DNA of 10,782 nt from Gammaproteobacteria bacterium (lineage in GTDB: Bacteria > Pseudomonadota > Gammaproteobacteria > Pseudomonadales > Azotimanducaceae_A): positions 1-10,782 of the forward strand of contig JAPPKV010000162.1 of NCBI GenBank assembly GCA_028819775.1, written 5' to 3'. Numbering within the stretch: position 1 is the first letter of the stretch; every line of letters starts with the position of its first letter. This document shows, piece by piece, positions 6,738 through 10,782 of this stretch. A program made the translations under genes and the position numbers. A model generated the notes under the pieces. The model made no database searches. It saw only the letters and a program-made list of their open reading frames with translations, and was not told the origin of the DNA.

Positions 6738-6854
6738 GTGCTCATACGCTTCGACCTACGTGAATTGCGACAGCTCACCGTCGCGTTGGCAGAGGCCGAC
6801 GTCTACTTCGAAGTAACCGCGTCCAAGGATTCCGTACGTGGCGTGTTCAGGTGA
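6738..6854 (+). CDS. Very small hypothetical protein (38 aa)
   Basis: A GTG at 6738 follows AGGA with a 7-nt gap. The 38-residue product starts 'MLIRFDLRELRQLTVALAEA' and has an acidic/hydrophobic balance like a folded helix-strand unit, then 'DVYFEVTASK' and the end 'VRGVFR', and a TGA at 6852. I do not recognise it. It lies 74 bp after the 57-aa ORF on the same strand and ends before the convergent operon at 7004, so the three small plus-strand genes could be one transcript. Confidence 0.38.
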   Translation: MLIRFDLRELRQLTVALAEADVYFEVTASKDSVRGVFR

Positions 6855-7003
6855 GCGTCCGCCGTTGTACGGAGCATCGCCGGTAGCCAAGGGCGGCGGA
6901 TTCGGGCCGTCGGTCGGTTCAGCAGTCCTGCATGGGTGATCCGGAAGAGGGCCGGGGAATCGCGTCAGTCGATTTCAGGTAACTCCCGCGCGGTTGACCG
7001 TGC

Positions 7004-7480
7004 TCACCTGGGGCGCGAGAGTACCTCGCGTCCGCAGCAGAGGAACTCGTAGCGGTGAAGCTTGTCTCTGTCGAAGGACAGCGGATAGGGCTTTTTCTTG
7101 AACATGAACTTGCCCGCGTATACCGCGAAGATATGGCCCTCGTGATCAATCTTGTAGCCGATCTCGGCATAGCCGCACCCGGCGAGCGCATCCCGGTTGT
7201 CCCAAGCCCATTCGACGGCCAGCATCAGGACGCACTTCGCGCTTCTGTTGTGTCCGATACGAGAACTGGTGGTGTCGTGGCCGAACGTGGAGAACCTGTG
7301 CTTTGACGCACTCGCATGTGTCCACGACGATCCAGGTCCAGCGACAACATCGTTGGGATACGAGATGAGCTTGCCTTCCCCGACCAGCTTGTCAAGTGAT
7401 GTGGGAATCGGCGCCGGTGTCTTGCACAACCTGAGGTAGACCGTGTGCCCGGAAAGCTCCTGGAGCATGACGTCCGTCAC
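7004..7480 (-). CDS. Hypothetical protein, second gene of a coupled pair
   Basis: The 158-aa product is not one I recognise. It starts at the GTG at 7480-7478, which overlaps the TGA of the preceding gene by 4 nt (GTGA); an ATG four codons later (7468) is the alternative. The N-terminal part ('SGHTVYLRLCKTPAPIPTSL', residues about 10-29, then 'LVGEGKLISYPNDVV') and the C-terminal part ('CGYAEIGYKIDHEGHIFAVY', 102-121, then a basic stretch 'GKFMFKKKPYPL') look like beta-rich, ordered segments. The middle (about 50-80, Ser/His/Thr-rich) looks loop-like. No membrane helix or signal peptide is visible. A longer frame from 7669 overlaps the upstream gene by 190 nt and was rejected. Coupling to a tail-anchored protein suggests a two-part unit, function unknown. 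Confidence 0.6.
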   Translation of the reverse strand: MTDVMLQELSGHTVYLRLCKTPAPIPTSLDKLVGEGKLISYPNDVVAGPGSSWTHASASKHRFSTFGHDTTSSRIGHNRSAKCVLMLAVEWAWDNRDALAGCGYAEIGYKIDHEGHIFAVYAGKFMFKKKPYPLSFDRDKLHRYEFLCCGREVLSRPR

Positions 7481-7905
7481 CCGGCACCGCCGGCCTTGGA
7501 CATCGACTGGAGAACGACAGACAAGCCGAATCCGGTAGCTATGCCTACCAGCCACCACAGAACGTCGATCCATCTGGACAACCAGCGTTTCGCCCGCATC
7601 CACCGTGGGAGCGTCGTGTTCCAGTCCCGCCACAAGGATTCCGCGGCATCGTAGTAGCGCGGACCCCATCCATCAGCATTCGGTGAGTCCAAGGGTTCAC
7701 CATGGTTTGTGTAAAGAGGAAGAGCCTCGTATTTCATGGCTCCCTTCCCATCCTGCACGTGGAGAACCAAACCTATGGGCATGTCCAAGGCGTTGTCTAC
7801 GACTCGACAGTTGAGGGACGCCCACTCATTCGTCAACGTGCCATCGGAGTCGATGACGGTTTCAATGTCCTTCGTTTCGAGCCTGTATCTCCGCCGGATG
7901 TTCAT
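7477..7905 (-). CDS. Small membrane protein with one C-terminal transmembrane helix
   Basis: The 142-aa product has a soluble front of about 100 residues with a conspicuous Trp/Tyr/Asp patch ('DGWGPRYYDAAESLWRDWNT', 78-97), then a basic turn ('RWMRAKRWLSRW') and a single hydrophobic helix at about 112-132 ('IDVLWWLVGIATGFGLSVVL'). No signal peptide is present, so it looks tail-anchored with the soluble part in the cytoplasm by the positive-inside rule. The start is well fixed: ATG at 7905 preceded by GAGGGA with a 5-nt gap. It is the first gene of a two-gene operon, and its stop overlaps the next start (GTGA). I do not recognise the family. Small membrane proteins coupled to a soluble partner are common in defence and toxin-antitoxin loci, which is inference here. 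Confidence 0.65.
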   Translation of the reverse strand: MNIRRRYRLETKDIETVIDSDGTLTNEWASLNCRVVDNALDMPIGLVLHVQDGKGAMKYEALPLYTNHGEPLDSPNADGWGPRYYDAAESLWRDWNTTLPRWMRAKRWLSRWIDVLWWLVGIATGFGLSVVLQSMSKAGGAG

Positions 7906-8353
7906 GTTTGTCCCTCAATGCAGGGTACGATTGGCACCCCAACGGCCTCCCCCAATGATCGCCGCACGGAGCAGAACGTACCACGCTTCCATACAACGCC
8001 TCAGGACGCCTTCGCATCACGATCAAGTGCGAGTTCGAGGCCGTTTGTCGACATTCAGAGTTGGTTTCGACACGTCGCCCGCGTCGCCGCCCCGTCGTCA
8101 ATACCTTGGAATGCCTAGGACACGGACCAGCGGCCCATCCTCCATGACTTGCCGCCGCTTGGGCATCCTCGCTGCGACTGTGACGAGCGTGACCGTCGCC
8201 GCGATCCCAAGTCTCGCCAGCTTGGTCCTGTAGTCGCTAAGCCTAGACTCCAGCAATGCGACTAGTGGGCCGGCAGGCGCTGCGACGATGCGGTTTTGTT
8301 CAGTTGCCGTTCCCTTCGGCAGCTCGCCTTCAACGTCGGTTTGCCTCCACTGG
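7906..8353. other. Divergent intergenic region, possible decayed coding remnant
   Basis: About 450 bases separate the minus-strand pair from the plus-strand Nmad3 gene. Nearest the left side should lie the promoter of the pair, but no confident -35/-10 was found. On the minus strand, 8098 to about 8360 reads as a tidy protein tail ('LVALLESRLSDYRTKLARLG', then a hydrophobic stretch and 'ARMPKRRQVMEDGPLVRVLG') without a credible start codon outside the Nmad3 gene. This may be the 3' remnant of a gene cut off by recombination. Confidence 0.35.
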
Positions 8354-8359
8354 TACGAT
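8354..8359 (+). promoter_or_regulatory. Possible leaderless promoter of the Nmad3 gene
   Basis: TACGAT (fits TANNNT) lies 8 bases before the ATG at 8368, the spacing expected when transcription starts at or next to the start codon. No Shine-Dalgarno precedes this ATG, which fits leaderless translation. No good -35 is present 16-18 bases further upstream. Confidence 0.3.
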
Positions 8360-8367
8360 GCCCGACC

Positions 8368-9705
8368 ATGAAGATCGTATTCAGCCGCAAAGGGTTCGAC
8401 AGCGCGTCCGGCGGAGCACCCTCGCCGATCATCGACGGTCGCCCCATCAGCATCCCCATTCCCGTTCGGAACCCCCGGTCCGAAACGACCTACGGCGACC
8501 TCGGCCTCGGCCAAATCGTCGAGCGAGCAACCCGAGGTCGGCTCACCGCAGCGGATCTCTGCCACGACGATCCCGTGTTCGAGTCGGGCCGCTGCGCCTT
8601 CGGTCAGACCGGTGCGGCGCAAAGCCACCTCGCCAACCAGGGAGTCGGCATCGGCGACGTGTTCCTGTTCTTCGGTCTGTTCTCCCAGCCCGACGGCGGC
8701 GATCCCCATCACCGCATCTACGGCTACCTCGAGGTCGCGGACGTGACCAAGCCTGGGATGACGCCAACGCTCTCGGATCAGCCCGCCGGCTTCCGGCGTC
8801 GCCATCCGCATACCATCGGCCAATGGAACGCTAACAATACGATCTACACGGGACCAGGCGATACCGCCGCAACGGATGATTCCGGCCTGCGACTGTCGCT
8901 TGTGGACGCCCCGGTGAGCCACTGGGCGGTACCCGCCTGGCTCTCGGACACCGGACTCAGCTATCACCGCAACCCGACCAGATGGGAGTCCAGCGGCGTT
9001 CTTCGCACGGCGGCGCGGGGGCAGGAGTTCGTCGCCGACGCCACTGAGTCTCCCCAAGCTATTCAGTGGCTTCGGAGCGTTCTCGCATTGATCTCGCGGG
9101 AGCCGCCGGAAACGGATATGTTAAGCGACACCGTGGTTGTCGTCATGCTGCGTCAGCCGAGGCGCCACAACGATCCGCGCACCGATCCGCTATGGGAGTT
9201 CGGCAGCTTCGGCTGCACCGGTTGCCATCGGCGGAACCTGATGAACCCGCGCAGGATGGAGGAGTTGAACGGGTGCAGGCTGGCGTTTGCGCAGGGCGGC
9301 GATTCCGAGGTTCGGCTCGTCCACGTCACGCCGCCGGTCAAGATGATTCACCACGGTTCGTTCGTGGAAGCGACTTGGCAACCGAGGGAGATGCCGCTCG
9401 CATACGACTCTGCACCCCTTCTGATCGACAACCGGGGCGGCTCGGACTTTCCTGTATTGGTGGAAATGATCGACGGGGTTCGCAGACACACGCCCGTGAC
9501 CCGGTTCGCCAGCAGGTTCCGGTCCCGCCGCCAGCCGGTTCCCGTCGACATCGGTCGCCGGTTGGTCGAGGGGTATCACGGCTTTCGACGACGCGGCGCG
9601 ACCGTGGCGCAGCACTACGCCGACTCCCTACCGTATCCGCCGTCCCGGATCGACCAGGACCGAGAGGGCACGTACCACTCGCTCCTCGCATTGGCAGGCC
9701 AGTAG
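8368..9705 (+). CDS. Nmad3 family putative nucleotide modification protein with a fused CxxC domain
   Basis: The 445-aa product begins 'MKIVFSRKGFDSASGGAPSP', the signature of the Nmad3 family (Nucleotide modification associated domain 3, PF18754), followed by 'TTYGDLGLGQIVERATRGR' (40-58), 'CAFGQTGAAQSHLANQGVG' (76-94), 'GDVFLFFGLF' (96-105), 'HRIYGYLEVADV' (115-126) and 'WLSDTGLSYHRNPTRWESSG' (191-210). Nmad domains were proposed by comparative genomics to take part in DNA base hypermodification; the reaction is not established. From about residue 250 a second domain follows: 'VVVVMLRQP', 'DPLWEFGSFGCTGCHRRNLM' (Cys 283, Cys 286), 'LAFAQGG', 'RLVHVTPPV'. I recall this as a conserved uncharacterised unit. 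The ATG at 8368 is chosen because the family starts there; an upstream start at 8296 adds non-conserved residues. Its neighbour is a broken RNase H-like gene. Confidence 0.85.
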   Translation: MKIVFSRKGFDSASGGAPSPIIDGRPISIPIPVRNPRSETTYGDLGLGQIVERATRGRLTAADLCHDDPVFESGRCAFGQTGAAQSHLANQGVGIGDVFLFFGLFSQPDGGDPHHRIYGYLEVADVTKPGMTPTLSDQPAGFRRRHPHTIGQWNANNTIYTGPGDTAATDDSGLRLSLVDAPVSHWAVPAWLSDTGLSYHRNPTRWESSGVLRTAARGQEFVADATESPQAIQWLRSVLALISREPPETDMLSDTVVVVMLRQPRRHNDPRTDPLWEFGSFGCTGCHRRNLMNPRRMEELNGCRLAFAQGGDSEVRLVHVTPPVKMIHHGSFVEATWQPREMPLAYDSAPLLIDNRGGSDFPVLVEMIDGVRRHTPVTRFASRFRSRRQPVPVDIGRRLVEGYHGFRRRGATVAQHYADSLPYPPSRIDQDREGTYHSLLALAGQ

Positions 9706-9720
9706 CTGCATCTTTCGGCA

Positions 9721-9744
9721 GGCGGCGAGGGGAATTTTGCCGCC
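9721..9744. terminator. Hairpin between convergent genes, candidate terminator
   Basis: GGCGGC (9721-9726) pairs with GCCGCC (9739-9744); the inner bases extend the stem by A-U and G-U pairs around a GGAA loop, which is a GNRA-type tetraloop. It lies 16 bases after the Nmad3 stop and 45 bases from the end of the converging RNase H-like gene. No T-run follows outside the stem, so the terminator call is moderate. Confidence 0.4.
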
Positions 9745-9788
9745 CGAGCAGGTCGCCCATCCCCGTTGAGGCAAAGGGACGAAGAGAT

Positions 9789-10458
9789 CTACGCGTCCGG
9801 TCTCACGACGAGGCACGCGGTCCGTAGCAGCGCCGGGTCGTCGCCCCACCCCGCCCACAATAAGGCACCACCTATCAGGGAGCGGATGGTTCCCGTGGGC
9901 TCCGCTACACATTCCGCCGTCGGATCGGGCAACCGCTCGATGAACTCGTCACATGCTTTCCGCGCGTCCTCGATGTGGCGCTTCGCCTTGTCTTGGCATT
10001 TGGACTTCGCGTCGCCCGTTACGAACGCTTCCCAGACGAATAACCCGGCCTTCGAATCCTCGAACTCATGCCAGTCCAGGTACGCTCGCGTAGTCGCGGC
10101 TTCTCCTTCGGCAAGGCATTGCCGCACCCTCGAGAGAATCCATGCGCTCTCCGTGAGTCCGGTTGCGAGCGCGCATGCCCCGGCTCCTGCCGACCAGGAT
10201 TTGTTTCCATCCACGCCCCGTGCAGACGTCAAATCGAACGGTTCATCCGACACAGGGACCCAAAGAGGACACTCGAATCCGAGTGCCACCTTATGTCCTG
10301 CTTGTAGGCTCGTGGCGATTATCGTCTACGAGGTCGTGGATGCAACTTCCCTCAGGGTGTTGATTGTCATGCACTCCAGCCCAGCCGAACTTCGTGGGCT
10401 TTGCCTTGATCGAACCGATGTCAGCGCAATAGACGGCCAATCTTTCCACTTGTACCAA
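9789..10458 (-). pseudogene. RNase H-like predicted nuclease gene broken by a one-base frameshift
   Basis: Two frames join into one protein. The front, from about 10458 (TTG; GTG at 10449 also possible; the frame is open from 10500), reads 'VYCADIGSIKAKPTKFGWAG' and 'CIHDLVDD'. The rest reads 'SLQAGHKVALGFECPLWVPV', 'NKSWSAGAGACALATGL', 'AYLDWHEFED', 'AGLFVWEAFVTGDAK' and 'SLIGGALLWAGWGDDPALL' and stops at 9789. The order (acidic DIGS strand, then ALGFECP, then WEAF, then GAALLWAG) fits a hypothetical family with an RNase H-like, DUF429-type fold, by recollection. The first frame ends at 10291 and the second has an in-frame TAG at 10328-10326, so the shift lies between them. Removing one A of the AA pair at 10319-10320 restores 222 codons. 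A sequencing error would leave an intact gene. It converges on the Nmad3 gene. Confidence 0.68.
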
Positions 10459-10543
10459 CTTCCTCAGCTCCTTTTCGGTTGCTTCGTTGGCAATACGCAA
10501 GCCGGACGCCGACCAGCGGCTTACTTTCGAGACCGAGTCTCGG

Positions 10544-10782
10544 TCAAGTCGTTGATCCTCGACGCTCCTCGACCACCGATTTCATCCCTTCCCATTCGTC
10601 CCACATGTCGCACAGGGCGTCCTTGGAACGTTCCCAGGGATTGTTACCGTCCTCGTATTCCAGCCATTCGCCGCGTTGGCCACGGTCCGGGTGGTCCGAG
10701 ATGCCGTTGACCATCTTGTCCGGCTGCCGCTTCTTGTTGCGGATCCGGAAGATGATGTTCATGCGGGTTTCGGTGCCTTCGT
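10544..10782 (-). CDS. C-terminal part of an unrecognised protein (5' end beyond the window)
   Basis: The minus-strand frame is open from the right edge (an ATG at 10762 is internal or a possible start) to a TGA at 10544. The visible 78 residues include 'RMNIIFRIRNKKRQPDKMVN', 'GEWLEYEDGNNPWERSKDAL' and 'MWDEWEGMKSVVEERRG', a soluble sequence rich in charged and Trp residues with an amphipathic C-terminal helix. I do not recognise a family. Eighty-five bases separate it from the broken RNase H-like gene on the same strand, so they may share a transcript. No role is proposed. Confidence 0.5.
   Translation of the reverse strand, partial: EGTETRMNIIFRIRNKKRQPDKMVNGISDHPDRGQRGEWLEYEDGNNPWERSKDALCDMWDEWEGMKSVVEERRGSTT

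Noticed and set aside
7481..7669. Longer start for the second gene of the 7004-7905 pair
   Set aside because: It would overlap the first gene by about 190 nt; the GTG at 7480 gives the same GTGA overlap seen in the other operon.
8098..9057. Long minus-strand ORF (319 aa) opposite the Nmad3 gene
   Set aside because: Most of it is antisense to the well-supported Nmad3 coding region, the composition is that of a GC-rich shadow frame, and no domain is visible except the short tail at 8098-8360 noted separately.
9766..10710. Plus-strand ORF of 314 aa
   Set aside because: It is antisense to the RNase H-like gene, whose conserved motifs are clear on the other strand; the plus-strand product is Ser/Arg/Pro-rich without domain shape.
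1..10782. CRISPR array, tRNA genes, insertion sequence ends or integrase
   Set aside because: I looked for regular direct repeats, cloverleaf-type segments, transposase or integrase motifs and flanking duplications and saw none, though a dedicated tRNA and repeat search was not possible.

Overview
This is a GC-rich bacterial window (roughly 60 % GC by eye) that reads like a defence or accessory island. A protein tail with a cadherin-like beta-sandwich repeat at the left edge and a GGGCGACC...GGTCGCCC palindrome just after it resemble what I know from uncultured Chloroflexota (Dehalococcoidia/SAR202-type) genomes. That placement is only inference; nothing here fixes the taxonomy. No rRNA, tRNA, transposase, integrase or CRISPR array was seen.

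Layout. (1) 2-169 (+): end of a surface-type protein, then a palindrome at 170-190. (2) 277-4179 (-): a compact three-gene operon, the best candidate for an undescribed system. In transcription order it encodes a 789-aa protein with hydrophobic segments and a putative PD-(D/E)XK nuclease core, a winged-helix plus YaaA-like protein with a perfect Shine-Dalgarno, and a GIY-YIG nuclease joined to it by a 4-nt GTGA stop/start overlap. (3) 4180-4600: no convincing gene. (4) 4601-5854 (-): an AbiJ-type abortive-infection protein with a C-terminal HEPN-like Abi_C domain. (5) 5855-6121: divergent control region with an 11-bp direct repeat at exactly 20-bp spacing. (6) 6122-6854 (+): a small Cys-rich protein and two very small ORFs with good ribosome binding sites. 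(7) 7004-7905 (-): two-gene operon, a tail-anchored membrane protein and a soluble unknown, again with a GTGA overlap. (8) 7906-8367: no clear gene. (9) 8368-9705 (+): an Nmad3 nucleotide-modification protein fused to a second domain with a CxxC motif. (10) 9789-10458 (-): an RNase H-like gene broken by a single-base frameshift. (11) 10544-10782 (-): the end of an unknown protein that runs off the window.

How the genes may work together. Three nuclease-type proteins (PD-(D/E)XK, GIY-YIG, HEPN), two proteins from families linked to nucleic-acid handling or base modification (YaaA-like, Nmad3) and an Abi protein within 10 kb strongly suggest antiviral or mobile-element defence. The three-gene operon has sensor, nuclease and membrane parts together. 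The Nmad3 gene could either mark host DNA or recognise modified phage DNA. These roles are inferred from family membership and gene order; no activity can be read from the sequence alone.
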